DNA of 64,000 bases from Paraburkholderia xenovorans LB400 (GTDB lineage Bacteria; Pseudomonadota; Gammaproteobacteria; Burkholderiales; Burkholderiaceae). Shown piece by piece: positions 6,986-16,656 of the stretch. A program made the translations under genes and the position numbers. Position 1 is the first letter of the stretch. Every line of letters starts with the position of its first letter. The notes beneath the pieces were generated by a model, which was given only the letters and a program-made list of their open reading frames with translations, was not told the origin of the DNA and ran no database searches. Where the stretch lies: positions 1,054,001 through 1,118,000 of the forward strand of contig NC_007951.1 of the NCBI RefSeq assembly GCF_000013645.1, in the 5' to 3' direction.

Positions 6986-8098
6986 ATGAGCCGACTTATG
7001 AGCCAACCCGCGAGCCAACCCACGAGCCCACAAGCGAGCCCACAAGCGACCCGCCACCCCGGCCCGATACCCGCGACGCTGCGCGTGATGAGCGCGAAGC
7101 GCGCGGCCGCGATCTGGCTCGCGCTCGCTGTCATCGCGCTGGCCGTGCTGATGGCGTCGCTCGCGCTGGGCAGCGTATCGCTCGCGCCGCTGCGCGTGCT
7201 GGCGGCGCTGGTGCCAGCGCATGGGCCGTCTGCCGGCTCCTCTGATCTGACTGCCGAGATCGTGCGCACGCTGCGTTTGCCGCGCGCGGTGGCCGGCTTT
7301 GCGTGCGGCGCGTTGCTCGCATTGGCGGGCGCGCTGCTGCAGGTGCTGTTGCGCAATCCGCTCGCCGAACCCTACGTGCTGGGTGTGTCGGGCGGCGCGG
7401 CCAGCTTCGCGCTCGTCGCGATGATCGCCGGCTGCGCCTGGTGGATGGTCGACGCGAGCGCCTTCGCCGGCGCCTTCGCGTCGATCCTGCTGGTGCTCGG
7501 CCTCGCGCGCCGCGAGTTGTGGCGCGGCGAGCCGCAGGACACGTCGCCACGTCTGCTGCTGACGGGCGCGGTGATCGCCGCGGGCTGGGGCGCGCTCATC
7601 ACCTTGCTGCTCAACCTCGCGCCGGACAACCGTCTGCGCGGCATGCTGTTCTGGCTGACCGGCGACCTCAACGGCGGCGCGATGCCGTGGACGGCGCTCG
7701 CCGCGCTGGTCGTCGCGCTGGCGGCGATCGTGCCGGCCGCGCCGCGTCTGAACGTGCTGCTGCGTGGCGACGCCGCCGCGCAGGCGTTGGGCGTGGCGGT
7801 GATGCCGTTGCGCTTGCGCGTGTATCTGGTGGCTTCGCTGGCGGCGGCCGCGGCGGTGACGACGGCGGGCACCATCGGCTTTGTCGGGCTGGTCGTGCCG
7901 CATATGCTGCGGCTCGCGTTCGGCAACGATCAGCGCATGCTGCTGCCGGCCGCCGCGCTCGGCGGCGGCGTCGCCGTGATGGGCGCGGACCTGATCGCGC
8001 GCACCGTGATCGCGCCGGCGCAGTTGCCGGTCGGCGTGATCACGTCGATCATCGGCGTGCCGGTGTTTCTGTGGATGCTCTTGCGCAGACGCCGATGA
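6986..8098 (+). CDS. btuC: Cobalamin ABC transporter permease BtuC (FecCD family)
   Basis: BtuC is the inner-membrane channel of the B12 importer. The protein has about ten hydrophobic segments and the FecCD family signatures LRLPRAVAGFACGALLALAG, LAEPYVLGVSGGA and GTIGFVGLVVPHMLR. The first 34 residues are a low-complexity MSQPASQPTSPQASPQ stretch made by a 12-bp repeat. The real start may therefore be the ATG at 7088 (MSAKRAAAIWLAL), just before the first membrane helix. Neither start has a strong ribosome binding site. It overlaps btuD by four bases and follows btuB by 27. Confidence 0.92.
   Translation: MSRLMSQPASQPTSPQASPQATRHPGPIPATLRVMSAKRAAAIWLALAVIALAVLMASLALGSVSLAPLRVLAALVPAHGPSAGSSDLTAEIVRTLRLPRAVAGFACGALLALAGALLQVLLRNPLAEPYVLGVSGGAASFALVAMIAGCAWWMVDASAFAGAFASILLVLGLARRELWRGEPQDTSPRLLLTGAVIAAGWGALITLLLNLAPDNRLRGMLFWLTGDLNGGAMPWTALAALVVALAAIVPAAPRLNVLLRGDAAAQALGVAVMPLRLRVYLVASLAAAAAVTTAGTIGFVGLVVPHMLRLAFGNDQRMLLPAAALGGGVAVMGADLIARTVIAPAQLPVGVITSIIGVPVFLWMLLRRRR
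6998..7057 (+). repeat. Five imperfect 12-bp tandem repeats at the btuC 5' end
   Basis: Units at 6998, 7010, 7022, 7034 and 7046 are variants of GCGAGCCMACMM. They translate as SQPA/SQPT/SPQA/SPQA in the presumed N-terminus of BtuC. Copy number could vary by slippage without breaking frame. Confidence 0.7.
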
Positions 8099-8934
8099 TG
8101 CCGAGCTTCGAACCTTCCCGGGCTGTCCTCAGCGCGCAACGTCTGACTTTGCGTGCCGGCGCGCGCACCTTGCTCGATGCATTCACGCATACGTTCTACG
8201 CAGGCGAGATCTGGTGCGTGGCCGGCCCGAACGGCGCGGGCAAGACCACCTTGCTCTCCACGCTGGCGGGTCTGTTGCAACCGTCGGCGGGCCATGTCGA
8301 ACTCGACGGCGTGCGCGTGGCCGACTGGCCGCCGCTCGCGCTCGCGCAGCGCCGCGCGTTGATGCCGCAAAGCGCGCCGGACGCATTCAGCGCGAGCGTG
8401 TTCGATATCGTGATGCTGAACCGCTTTCCGCATCTCGGCGGCTGGGGCTGGGAGCGTGAGGCCGATCGCGAGGCGGCGCATGCGGCCCTGGACCAGCTGG
8501 GCCTCGCCGCATTTGCCGCGCGCGATGTGCTGTCGCTCTCCGGCGGCGAGCGTCAGCGCGTGGCGCTCGCGGCGGCGCTATGCCAGGACGCGCCGTTGCT
8601 GCTGCTCGACGAACCGTTGTCGCATCTCGATCTGCATCATCAGATCGACTGTCTCGAAGCGCTCGCCGCGTGGACGCGCGAGCCTCGGCGTACCGTGATG
8701 TTTTCGTGCCACGACCTGAACCTCGCGCGCCGCTTTGCGACGCATGCGCTGCTGCTCGACGGCGCGGGCGGCGCCTACGCCGGACCCGTCCACGACGTGC
8801 TGACGCCCACGCTCGCCAGCCGGGCTTTTGGCTACCCTTTGATCCTGATTCGCGACGGCGAACACGAGGCACTGATTCCCGCGCCGCGTACGCGTCACGA
8901 ATCTGCTGCCGGTCATGACACGCCGGCAGGCTGA
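8095..8934 (+). CDS. btuD: Cobalamin ABC transporter ATPase BtuD
   Basis: This ATP-binding subunit energises BtuC-mediated import. It has a Walker A motif (GPNGAGKTT, about residue 46), the signature LSGGERQR, Walker B (LLLLDEPLSHLD), and the switch His (SCHDLNLARR). Two ATGs lie in tandem at 8095 and 8098; the first overlaps the end of btuC (ATGATGA). It has 279 residues. The periplasmic partner BtuF is encoded at 11463-12374 on the other strand. Confidence 0.93.
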   Translation: MMPSFEPSRAVLSAQRLTLRAGARTLLDAFTHTFYAGEIWCVAGPNGAGKTTLLSTLAGLLQPSAGHVELDGVRVADWPPLALAQRRALMPQSAPDAFSASVFDIVMLNRFPHLGGWGWEREADREAAHAALDQLGLAAFAARDVLSLSGGERQRVALAAALCQDAPLLLLDEPLSHLDLHHQIDCLEALAAWTREPRRTVMFSCHDLNLARRFATHALLLDGAGGAYAGPVHDVLTPTLASRAFGYPLILIRDGEHEALIPAPRTRHESAAGHDTPAG

Positions 8935-8970
8935 TCGTTTCATCTCAACACTCTCTTTGCAGACACCTTT

Positions 8971-10032
8971 ATGACTTCATCGCCACGCTTGCCCGGACTG
9001 CCCGAAGTCGAACCGCTCGATCAAACGCTGCGTGATGACTTGCAGCACATCATCGATACCAAGACCAAGCCGCCCGGCAGTCTGGGCCGGCTCGAAACGC
9101 TCGCGCGCCAGATGGGCCTGATTCAGCGCACCACGCATCCCACCGTGACACGTCCGGCGATGATCGTGTTCGCCGGCGACCACGGTGTGGCCAACGAGGG
9201 CGTGAGCCCTTATCCGCAAGCCGTGACCGCGCAAATGGTCGCCAACTTTCTCGCGGGCGGCGCGGCGATCAATGCGTTGAGCCGCGTGTCGGGACTCGAG
9301 CTCGAAGTGGTCAATGCGGGCATCGCGACGCCGCTGCCGTCGACGGAAGGGCTCGTCGACATTCCGGTCGCGGCCGGCACGCGCAACTTCGCGCATGAAC
9401 CGGCCATGAGCCGCGACCAGGCGCTCGCCGCGATGCTGGCGGGCGCGGCACGCGTGCGGCATCACGCGGCGCTCGGCACCAACGTGATCGGCTTCGGCGA
9501 GATGGGCATTGCGAATACCTCGGCGGCGGCGTGTCTGATGAGCCGCTTGTGCGGCGTGCCGATCGACGAATGCGTCGGCCGCGGCACGGGTCTGGATAAC
9601 GCGGGGCTCGCGAAGAAGCGCAACGTGCTGGCGTCGGCGCTCGCGCGTCACCCCATTTCCGCTGATCCGCTCGATGTGCTCGCCACCTTTGGCGGCTTCG
9701 AGATCGCGATGATGGCGGGCGCCTATCTCGCGGCGGCCGAGGCACGCATGACGATTCTGGTCGATGGCTTCATCGCGAGCTCGGCCTTGCTGGTCGCCGA
9801 TGCGTTCGCGCCGAGCGTGCGCGAATACTGCGTGTTCGCGCACGCGTCGAACGAAGCGGGGCATCGCCGCATGCTCGATCACTTCGGCGCGCTGCCGTTG
9901 CTCTCGCTCGATATGCGGCTCGGCGAAGGCACCGGCGCGGCGCTCGCGGTGCCGCTGCTGCGCGCGGCAACAGCGTTCATCAACGAGATGGCGAGCTTCG
10001 AATCGGCCGGCGTCGCGAATCGCGATGCGTGA
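8971..10032 (+). CDS. cobT: Nicotinate-nucleotide-dimethylbenzimidazole phosphoribosyltransferase
   Basis: CobT makes alpha-ribazole phosphate from nicotinate mononucleotide and dimethylbenzimidazole, the lower ligand of B12. The 353-residue protein matches the family throughout: TKPPGSLGRLE near the N-terminus, VFAGDHGVANEGVSPYPQ, GEMGIANTS, GRGTGLD, and DMRLGEGTGAALA carrying the catalytic Glu. It is followed by cobS 42 bases downstream and lies in the riboswitch-led operon. Confidence 0.95.
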   Translation: MTSSPRLPGLPEVEPLDQTLRDDLQHIIDTKTKPPGSLGRLETLARQMGLIQRTTHPTVTRPAMIVFAGDHGVANEGVSPYPQAVTAQMVANFLAGGAAINALSRVSGLELEVVNAGIATPLPSTEGLVDIPVAAGTRNFAHEPAMSRDQALAAMLAGAARVRHHAALGTNVIGFGEMGIANTSAAACLMSRLCGVPIDECVGRGTGLDNAGLAKKRNVLASALARHPISADPLDVLATFGGFEIAMMAGAYLAAAEARMTILVDGFIASSALLVADAFAPSVREYCVFAHASNEAGHRRMLDHFGALPLLSLDMRLGEGTGAALAVPLLRAATAFINEMASFESAGVANRDA

Positions 10033-10074
10033 TCCGCTGGATCCTTCAGACCGACCCGCACGCCGGGCACGCTC

Positions 10075-10851
10075 ATGAACCCGCTCACGGAACTGCGCTA
10101 TTTCTTCACGGCGCTCGGCTATTTCACGCGCGTGCCCGTGCCACGCTGGGTCGGTTATGAACCGCATTATCTGAATGCGGCGGCGCGTTATTTTCCGCTC
10201 GTGGGCGTATTGATCGGCGCATTGAGCGCGCTGGTCTATCTCGCCGCGCTGCACGTCTTTCCGGCGGGCGTGGCGGTGCTGCTCTCGATGGCCGCGTCGC
10301 TGCTCGTGACCGGCGCGTTCCACGAAGACGGTCTGGCGGATTGCGTCGATGCGTTCGGTGGCGCCTATACGCGCGAAGACGTATTGCGAATCATGCATGA
10401 CTCGCGCATCGGTGCGTTCGGCGCCATCGCGCTGGTGATGGCCCTTGCATTGAAATGGCAAGCGCTCGCCGCCATGCCGCCGCTGCGCGCCGCAAGTCTG
10501 ATGATTGCCGCGCATGCGGCGAGCCGAACGTGCGCGATCAGCTATCTGGCCACGCTCGACTACGTGCGCGCCGAAGGCAAGGCCAAACCGGTGGCGCAGC
10601 GCCTGAGCGGCGGCGCATTCATCTGCGCCGCGATATGCGGTTTGCCGTGGCTGTTCTGGCCGGACTGGTTCCATGCGCCTGACTGGCGCTTCGCGGGCTC
10701 GGCGCTTGCGGGTCTAGTCGTACTTCGCGTGGCAATGGGCCGTTATTTCGTCAGACGCATCGGCGGTTATACCGGCGACTGCCTCGGTTTCGCGCAGCAG
10801 ATTTTTGAATTGAGCATTTATCTGGTGGGGCTGATATGGATATCGTCCTGA
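10075..10851 (+). CDS. cobS: Adenosylcobinamide-GDP ribazoletransferase (cobalamin synthase)
   Basis: CobS is the membrane enzyme that joins adenosylcobinamide-GDP to alpha-ribazole (phosphate), the last assembly step of cobalamin. The 258-residue protein has the family motifs FFTALGYFTRVPVP, ARYFPLVGVLIGA and FHEDGLADCVDAFGGAYTRE (metal and substrate site), then DSRIGAFGA and several membrane segments. The 3' end overlaps cobC by 16 bases. Confidence 0.95.
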   Translation: MNPLTELRYFFTALGYFTRVPVPRWVGYEPHYLNAAARYFPLVGVLIGALSALVYLAALHVFPAGVAVLLSMAASLLVTGAFHEDGLADCVDAFGGAYTREDVLRIMHDSRIGAFGAIALVMALALKWQALAAMPPLRAASLMIAAHAASRTCAISYLATLDYVRAEGKAKPVAQRLSGGAFICAAICGLPWLFWPDWFHAPDWRFAGSALAGLVVLRVAMGRYFVRRIGGYTGDCLGFAQQIFELSIYLVGLIWISS

Positions 10852-11426
10852 TTCGTCATCCCGCGGTCGCGCTCGATGCGGGCGTGTGTTACGGCCATAG
10901 CGACGTGGCGCTCGCTGACAATGCCGAGGTGTCGTCGGCGGCGCTGGGCCTGAAGCTCGCGACTTTGCAGGTGCCCGCGCCGCGCGTCATCATGTCGAGT
11001 CCGCTGAAGCGCTGCTCGGCGCTCGCGGCGGAGATGGCGAACGACTTCGGCTGTGTGATCAGCCACGACGATCGTCTGATGGAAATGAACTTCGGCGATT
11101 GGGAAGCGCAACGCTGGGACGCCATCGATCGCGAATTGCTCGACGACTGGGCGGCCAACTTCGAACATGCGCGTGCGCACGGCGGCGAGAGCGTGGCGCA
11201 GTTCGTCGCGCGGGTGAGGGCGTGGCTCGACGCTTTTGCGCTCACGCGTGAGTTGTCGCCCGCGTATGTGGTCACGCATGCGGGCGTGATGCGGGCCATC
11301 GCGTCGATCGTGCTGGACGTGCCGCTGGAACGCTGTCTGCGCTGGTCGCTCGATATGAGCGGCATCGTCTGGTTGCGCAGAAACGATGAAACGCAGTACT
11401 GGTCGCTGGTGCGCTGGAATGCGTGA
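10836..11426 (+). CDS. cobC: Alpha-ribazole phosphatase (histidine phosphatase family)
   Basis: CobC removes the phosphate from alpha-ribazole 5'-phosphate or the cobalamin phosphate intermediate. The 196-residue product begins MDIVLIRHP with the phospho-accepting His8. It also has SSPLKRCSALA (Arg of the second box), MEMNFGDWE and VVTHAGVMRA (second catalytic His). Its overlap with cobS and the operon position separate it from generic phosphoglycerate mutase-like phosphatases. It ends 36 bases before the convergent btuF. Confidence 0.88.
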   Translation: MDIVLIRHPAVALDAGVCYGHSDVALADNAEVSSAALGLKLATLQVPAPRVIMSSPLKRCSALAAEMANDFGCVISHDDRLMEMNFGDWEAQRWDAIDRELLDDWAANFEHARAHGGESVAQFVARVRAWLDAFALTRELSPAYVVTHAGVMRAIASIVLDVPLERCLRWSLDMSGIVWLRRNDETQYWSLVRWNA

Positions 11427-11462
11427 AGCGTGCAGGGCGCTGATCGCCCTTGCGTCATTGCA

Positions 11463-12374
11463 TCATTGCGTGGCCGACTTTCTGCGTGAGCGCGCGAGGT
11501 CGAGGTCTTCGCACATTTGCTTCGCGCCTTGCGCGATGCGCGGCGCCGGCCGGTTGATCAGGTCGCCGTCGATCGCAAACAGGTTGTTATTGGCAACGGC
11601 GGTCAGGCTCGGCCACGCACGCCATGCGCCGAGTTGCGGCAAGGTGGTGTCCGGTTTGGTCGCGCCCGGCGCCGCCGTGACGATCGCCTCGGGATTCGCC
11701 GCGAGCACTGCCTCGGTCGAGACGGTGGGCACCAGCGGTTCGAGTTGGGCGAACACGTTGCGGCCGCCGCACAGCGCGATCACGTCGCTCACCATATGCT
11801 CGCCGTTGAGCGTCATCAACGGTTGATCCCACACCTGATAGAACACGCTGACGGGCGCCCGGCTCGCATAGCGGCTGCGCAGCGCCGCGATGTCCCGGCG
11901 ATAGGCGGCCGCGGCCGCATCCGCGACCGGCGACGTGCCGAGCAACTGGCCGAGCTTCGTCAGCGACACGGCCACGTCGTCCAGACGATGCGGCTCGCTG
12001 AAGAAGAGCGGAATATGCATCTCGCGCAGGCGCTCGATCTGACGCTGCGCATTGCCGTGCCGCCACACCACGATCAGATCGGGCTTGAGCGCGACGATGC
12101 GCTCCAGGTCGAGCGCCTTGTTATCGCCGACGCGTGGCAGCTGTTTCGCTTCGGGCGGATAGTCGCTGTACGACACGGCGCCGATCACCCTGGCGCCGCC
12201 GCCCGCTGCATACAGCAATTCGGTGACGTGCGGCGCGAGGCTGATCACGCGTTGCGCGGGAGCGGGCAGCGTGACGGTGGCGCCGGTGTCGTCCGTGACG
12301 GAGACGGCGGCGTGCGAGTGCAGCGAACCGATGAGGAGCGCGGCGGCGAGGGCGAAGCGGGCGAGTCGGATCAT
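11463..12374 (-). CDS. btuF: Periplasmic cobalamin-binding protein BtuF
   Basis: BtuF delivers B12 to BtuCD. The 303-residue protein has a signal peptide ending near SLHSHAAVS and a class III binding-protein fold: VISLAPHVTELLYAAG, VGAVSYSDYPPEA, DLERIVALKPDLIVVW and later TVSTEAVLAANPEAIV. It is the last gene of the minus-strand set cobU-cbiB-cobD-btuF and is separated from btuCD, which lies on the opposite strand. Confidence 0.9.
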   Translation of the reverse strand: MIRLARFALAAALLIGSLHSHAAVSVTDDTGATVTLPAPAQRVISLAPHVTELLYAAGGGARVIGAVSYSDYPPEAKQLPRVGDNKALDLERIVALKPDLIVVWRHGNAQRQIERLREMHIPLFFSEPHRLDDVAVSLTKLGQLLGTSPVADAAAAAYRRDIAALRSRYASRAPVSVFYQVWDQPLMTLNGEHMVSDVIALCGGRNVFAQLEPLVPTVSTEAVLAANPEAIVTAAPGATKPDTTLPQLGAWRAWPSLTAVANNNLFAIDGDLINRPAPRIAQGAKQMCEDLDLARSRRKSATQ

Positions 12375-12432
12375 TGGCGCAGAGGCGGCGGACGTGGCGT
12401 GAGCGTGGCAATAACGCGAGTTCTTTGCTGCA

Positions 12433-13515
12433 TCAACCCGCTCGCATGGAGTCGATCTCTCGAACGGCCTCGTGCAAGCGCTCGCTGAAGCGTGTCCATT
12501 CGGCCTCGTTCGCGGGCAAGCCGAATCTGACGCTTGCCGACGGCGTGAACAGACGTGTCCATACGCCGCGCCGCGCTAAAGCTTCATGCAAAGCGGCGGC
12601 GCGGGCGTCGCAAGTCCACGCGAAGAGCGGTGTGCTGCGCATGTCGAAACGTTGCGCCTGCAACAACTCGACCAGCCGCGCGCTGTCGGCTTCGAGGCGC
12701 GAGCGCATCTGCCGTTGCCAGTCCACATCGGCGAATGCGGCTTTGACAGCGTGACGTGCCGGCCCGCTGACGGTCCACGCGCCGAGCGTGTGGCGCAAAC
12801 GTTCGAGCAGCGCAGGCGCGCCGAGCACGAAGCCCGCGCGCACGCCGGCGAGGCCGAAGAACTTTCCCGGCGAGCGCAGTACGAGCAAGCCTTCGCGATG
12901 GGTGTTCGCCGCGAGCGAGGCCGAGGGCATCGTATCGGCGAAGGCTTCATCGACCAGTAGCGTGCCGCCGCGCGCGCTCAACTGCGCATGCCAGTGCAAC
13001 AGCTTCGCGGTGCTCAGATGCTCGGCGGTCGGATTGTTCGGATTCACGACGACTGCATGGGTGAGCGTGTCGGGCAGCGTGTCGCGCGAGATATCGAGCA
13101 GGGTCGCTTCATGGCCGTTGCGTTCGAACGCGGGCGCGTATTCGCCGTACGTGAGCGGCGCAATGCCGACCCGTGCGCGCGGCAGCAATGCGGGCAGCGC
13201 GCGAATCGCCGCCTGGCTGCCTGCGACCGGCAGCACGTGCGCGGCGTCGGGCGCGCCGTAGTAGCGCGCGGCGCAGGCGGCGAAATCGTCGCCATCGTCG
13301 GGCAGGCGGCGCCAGAGTTCCGCTGGAACCGGTGGGACCGGATAGCCGTGCGGATTGATGCCCGTCGACAGATCGAGCCAGTCCGCGTAGGGAATGCCGT
13401 AGCGTCGGGCCGCTTCGTGCAGATTGCCGCCGTGGGCGACGGCACGCACGGCGCCGCCGGGTTCGTTTTTCACCTGGTTCGCTTCGCTCACGCGGCCTTT
13501 CATCCCGTCACACAT
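12433..13515 (-). CDS. cobD: Threonine-phosphate decarboxylase (CobD/CobC, PLP-dependent)
   Basis: This enzyme makes (R)-1-amino-2-propanol phosphate, the linker attached to cobyric acid by CbiB. The 360-residue aminotransferase-fold protein has HGGNLHEAARRYGIP, LDLSTGINPHGYP, VVNPNNPT, LLVDEAFAD and SPGKFFGLAGVRAGF, in which the Lys binds PLP. It overlaps cbiB by eight bases. A methionine four residues in could also be the start. In Pseudomonas nomenclature the same gene is called cobC. Confidence 0.92.
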   Translation of the reverse strand: MCDGMKGRVSEANQVKNEPGGAVRAVAHGGNLHEAARRYGIPYADWLDLSTGINPHGYPVPPVPAELWRRLPDDGDDFAACAARYYGAPDAAHVLPVAGSQAAIRALPALLPRARVGIAPLTYGEYAPAFERNGHEATLLDISRDTLPDTLTHAVVVNPNNPTAEHLSTAKLLHWHAQLSARGGTLLVDEAFADTMPSASLAANTHREGLLVLRSPGKFFGLAGVRAGFVLGAPALLERLRHTLGAWTVSGPARHAVKAAFADVDWQRQMRSRLEADSARLVELLQAQRFDMRSTPLFAWTCDARAAALHEALARRGVWTRLFTPSASVRFGLPANEAEWTRFSERLHEAVREIDSMRAG

Positions 13516-14443
13516 GAAACGGCACGCTCAGCAGCGCCAGCACGATCAGCACGGCGAGCCACAGAACGACCGTGCGCTCGACCAGCAACAACGCGGCGTT
13601 CACGTCGCCGGCCTTGGCCTCGCGTCCGAAGCCGAGCATCGGGCGATGTTCGAGCGCGCCGTGATAAACCGCCGGGCCGCCGATCAGCACGTTCAGACTG
13701 CCTGCGCCGGCTGCCATCACCGGTCCGGCGTTCGGGCTGTCCCAGCGCGGCGCCTGTTCGCGCCAGCAGCGCCACGCGGTGCGCGTGTCGCCGAGGAGTG
13801 CGTAACTGGCGGCGGTCAGACGGGCGGGAATCCAGTTCAGCACGTCGTCGATACGCGCGGCGGCCCAGCCGTAGCGCAGATAGCGCGGCGTGCGATAACC
13901 CCACATTGCATCGAGCGTATTGGCGAGACGAAACCCGAGCGCACCCGGACCGCCCGCGATGGCGAACCAGAACAGCGCGCCGAAGATCGCGTCGTTGCCG
14001 TTTTCGAGCGCGGATTCGACGGCGGCGCGCGACAGCGCAGCTTCGTCCGCGTTCGCGGTTTCGCGCGAGACGATCCGCGCGGTCAGCAGGCGCGCTTGCG
14101 GAAGATCGCGCCGCGCCAGTGCCTGCGCGATCGGCGCAATGTGATCGTGCAGACTGCGCGCGCCGAGCGCGAACCACAGCAACGCGACATGCAGCGCGCA
14201 GGCCGCGAAAAACGGCAGCACGGCAACCAGACACCACGCGATCAGCACAGGCGGCAGCACGGCCAGCGACCACGCGAGCAGCCCTTTGAGCCGCAAGCGG
14301 CGACCGGTGTTGTAGCGCGTTTCGAGACGCGTCGCCCATTTGCCGAACCCGACCAGCGGATGAGCGAGACTCGGCTCGCCGAACCAACGGTCGACGACGA
14401 CGCCCGCGGTGGCCAGCGTCACGAGTAGCGGGAGCGACAGCAT
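13508..14443 (-). CDS. cbiB: Adenosylcobinamide-phosphate synthase CbiB
   Basis: CbiB is a membrane protein that amidates cobyric acid with aminopropanol (phosphate). The ATG at 14443 shares its first base with the stop codon of cobU (TGATG). The 311-residue product has DRWFGEPSLAHPLVGFG, ARSLHDHI, SRETANADEAALSRAAVESALENGNDA in pieces (the ENGNDA-type motif is diagnostic), DAMWGYRTPRY and several hydrophobic segments. The open frame extends upstream through cobU, but that part is antisense-like noise. Confidence 0.93.
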   Translation of the reverse strand: MLSLPLLVTLATAGVVVDRWFGEPSLAHPLVGFGKWATRLETRYNTGRRLRLKGLLAWSLAVLPPVLIAWCLVAVLPFFAACALHVALLWFALGARSLHDHIAPIAQALARRDLPQARLLTARIVSRETANADEAALSRAAVESALENGNDAIFGALFWFAIAGGPGALGFRLANTLDAMWGYRTPRYLRYGWAAARIDDVLNWIPARLTAASYALLGDTRTAWRCWREQAPRWDSPNAGPVMAAGAGSLNVLIGGPAVYHGALEHRPMLGFGREAKAGDVNAALLLVERTVVLWLAVLIVLALLSVPFHV

Positions 14444-14997
14444 CACGCGCGGCTCGCGGTTTTCAGCGCGAGCGGCAGGCCGGCGACCATCATCGTGGCT
14501 TGGGTGCTGAGCGCGGCGATGCGCTGGTTGAGCCGCCCGAGTTCGTCGACGTAAAGACGCGTGGCCGCGCCGAGCGGCACCACACCCAGACCGATCTCGT
14601 TGCTGACCACGATCAGCTTGCCTTTGGCGTTGACGAGCGCCGTTTCGAGCGCGGCGACCTGCGCGTGATAGCGGTCGATCGGCAGGGCGTCGCCTTCGGG
14701 CGGACAGAGCAGGCCGGCGAGCCACAGCGTGAGGCAATCGATCAGGATGCAGTGGCCGGGCGCGTCGCTTTGCGTGACCGCGCCGGCGAGATCGCCGCCT
14801 GCTTCGACCAGTTGCCAATGCGCCGGACGCCGCTCGCGATGATGGGCGATGCGCGCGCTGAATTCGGCGTCGTCCGCGACGCGCGCGGTGGCGATGTAGG
14901 TGACGGGCAGGGCGCTGCCGGTGGCGAGCCGTTCGGCGTGCACGCTCTTGCCCGAACGGGCGCCGCCTAGAACGAAGGTGAGGTCGCGGGGAGTCAT
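14443..14997 (-). CDS. cobU: Adenosylcobinamide kinase / guanylyltransferase
   Basis: CobU phosphorylates adenosylcobinamide and transfers GMP to form adenosylcobinamide-GDP, the substrate of CobS. The 184-residue protein begins with [15 protein letters not shown] (P-loop), followed by [15 protein letters not shown], the HHRERRP segment with the His that accepts [14 protein letters not shown], and [12 protein letters not shown]. All of these are family hallmarks. It is the first gene of the minus-strand operon and is coupled to cbiB through a one-base overlap. Confidence 0.95.
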   Translation of the reverse strand: MTPRDLTFVLGGARSGKSVHAERLATGSALPVTYIATARVADDAEFSARIAHHRERRPAHWQLVEAGGDLAGAVTQSDAPGHCILIDCLTLWLAGLLCPPEGDALPIDRYHAQVAALETALVNAKGKLIVVSNEIGLGVVPLGAATRLYVDELGRLNQRIAALSTQATMMVAGLPLALKTASRA

Positions 14998-15081
14998 CGC
15001 GTGATTGTACCGGCGTGCAGTGCGGGCCGGCGCGATGGGATAATGCGGCGCTTGTCCGTTCACCGCCAGGCCCAGGATTCC

Positions 15082-16596
15082 GTGACCACCACTTCGACCT
15101 CGCATGACGCCGTACCCGTGCCGCGCGGCACGCTGATGATCCAGGGCACCACCTCCGACGCGGGCAAGAGTACGCTGGTCGCCGGCTTGTGCCGGCTCGC
15201 GCGCCGCGCCGGCGTGCGGGTCGCGCCGTTCAAGCCGCAGAACATGGCGCTCAACAGCGCGGTGACCGTGGACGGCGGCGAGATCGGCCGCGCGCAGGCT
15301 TTGCAGGCGGTGGCCGCGGGCATTGCCGCGCACACCGATCTGAACCCCGTGCTGCTCAAGCCGACCAGCGACCGCGGCGCGCAGGTGATCATCCACGGCA
15401 AGGCGCGCATGAATCTCGACGCGCGTGCGTACCACGACTACAAGCCCGTCGCCCTCGAAGCCGTGCTGCAATCGTATGCGCGTCTGCAAGCGGCGTACGA
15501 CACGATTTTCGTCGAAGGCGCGGGCAGCCCCGCCGAAATCAATCTGCGCGACCGCGATATCGCCAACATGGGTTTTGCTGAGGCCGTGGATTGCCCGGTC
15601 GTGCTGGTGGCCGACATCGACCGCGGTGGCGTGTTCGCGCATCTCACGGGCACGCTCGCGTGCCTGTCGCCGAGCGAGCAGGCGCGGGTGCGCGGTTTCA
15701 TCATCAACCGCTTTCGCGGCGACCTCAGTTTGCTGCAGCCCGGTTTGGACTGGCTCGAAGCGAAAACCGGCAAGCCGGTGCTCGGCGTCGTTCCCTATCT
15801 GCACGGCCTGACGCTCGACGCCGAAGACATGCTGCCGCCCGAATTGCGCGCGGCGCACAGCGGCGGGGCGGCGCGCATGCTGCGGGTGGTCGTGCCGGTG
15901 CTGCCGCACATCAGCAATCACACGGACTTCGACGCGTTGCGCGCGCATCCGCAGGTGGATTTCCACTACGTGCGCAGCGGCACACCGCCGCCGCCGGCCG
16001 ATCTGATCATTCTGCCGGGCTCGAAGAACGTGCCCGGCGACCTGGCGTTTTTGCGCGCACAGGGCTGGGATGCGGTGCTGCAAAAGCATTTGCGCTATGG
16101 CGGCCGGGTGATCGGCATTTGCGGCGGCATGCAGATGCTTGGGCGCGAAGTGGCCGATCCGCATGGCGTGGAGGGCGCGCCGGGTGCGTCCGCGGGACTC
16201 GGCTGGCTCGATTACTCGACGGTGCTCACGCGCGACAAGACGCTGAAGAACGTGACCGGCCACCTCGCGTTGCCCGGTGCGCCGGAAGTGGCCGGCTACG
16301 AGATCCATATGGGCGAGACGCGCGGGCCGGCGTTGGACACGCCCGCGCTGCAATTGGGCGACGCACAAGATGCCCGCCCCGACGGCGCGATTTCCGCCGA
16401 TGGCCAGATTCTCGCCACCTACGTGCACGGCCTGTTCGACACGCCGGCCGCCTGTGCGGCGTTGCTGGCGTGGGCGGGCCTGAGCGATGCAGAGGCAATC
16501 GACTACCCGGCGTTGCGCGAGGCGTCGCTGGAACGCCTTGCGGACACGCTCGCCGAGCACCTCGATCTGGCGAAACTCTTTGCTGCGATTGGTTGA
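15082..16596 (+). CDS. cobQ: Cobyric acid synthase CobQ/CbiP
   Basis: CobQ amidates the side chains of adenosylcobyrinic a,c-diamide with glutamine. The N-terminal dethiobiotin-synthetase-like domain has [30 protein letters not shown] and [12 protein letters not shown]. The C-terminal glutamine amidotransferase has [23 protein letters not shown] (Cys nucleophile) and YVHGLFD (His). I chose the GTG at 15082 with AGGA just upstream; an ATG at 15136 is also possible, and the frame is open from 15001. It runs divergently from cobU; GATAAT at 15039-15044 could be a -10 element, but no well-spaced -35 was seen. Confidence 0.93.
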   Translation: MTTTSTSHDAVPVPRGTLMIQGTTSDAGKSTLVAGLCRLARRAGVRVAPFKPQNMALNSAVTVDGGEIGRAQALQAVAAGIAAHTDLNPVLLKPTSDRGAQVIIHGKARMNLDARAYHDYKPVALEAVLQSYARLQAAYDTIFVEGAGSPAEINLRDRDIANMGFAEAVDCPVVLVADIDRGGVFAHLTGTLACLSPSEQARVRGFIINRFRGDLSLLQPGLDWLEAKTGKPVLGVVPYLHGLTLDAEDMLPPELRAAHSGGAARMLRVVVPVLPHISNHTDFDALRAHPQVDFHYVRSGTPPPPADLIILPGSKNVPGDLAFLRAQGWDAVLQKHLRYGGRVIGICGGMQMLGREVADPHGVEGAPGASAGLGWLDYSTVLTRDKTLKNVTGHLALPGAPEVAGYEIHMGETRGPALDTPALQLGDAQDARPDGAISADGQILATYVHGLFDTPAACAALLAWAGLSDAEAIDYPALREASLERLADTLAEHLDLAKLFAAIG

Positions 16597-16656
16597 TTGG
16601 GTTCCACGGGGAGGATCAGATCCAATCTTGTCGGCAAATAATCAAAGCCTGGAAGA

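Noticed and set aside
5165..7903. A 912-codon open frame antisense to btuB and btuC
   Set aside because: It is rich in Arg, His, Gln and Ala, has no recognisable domain, and runs against two well-supported genes. High third-position GC keeps such antisense frames open.
15005..15044. TTGTAC and GATAAT as a sigma-70 promoter of cobQ
   Set aside because: The spacing of about 28 bases is far too long, so only the -10-like part is noted.
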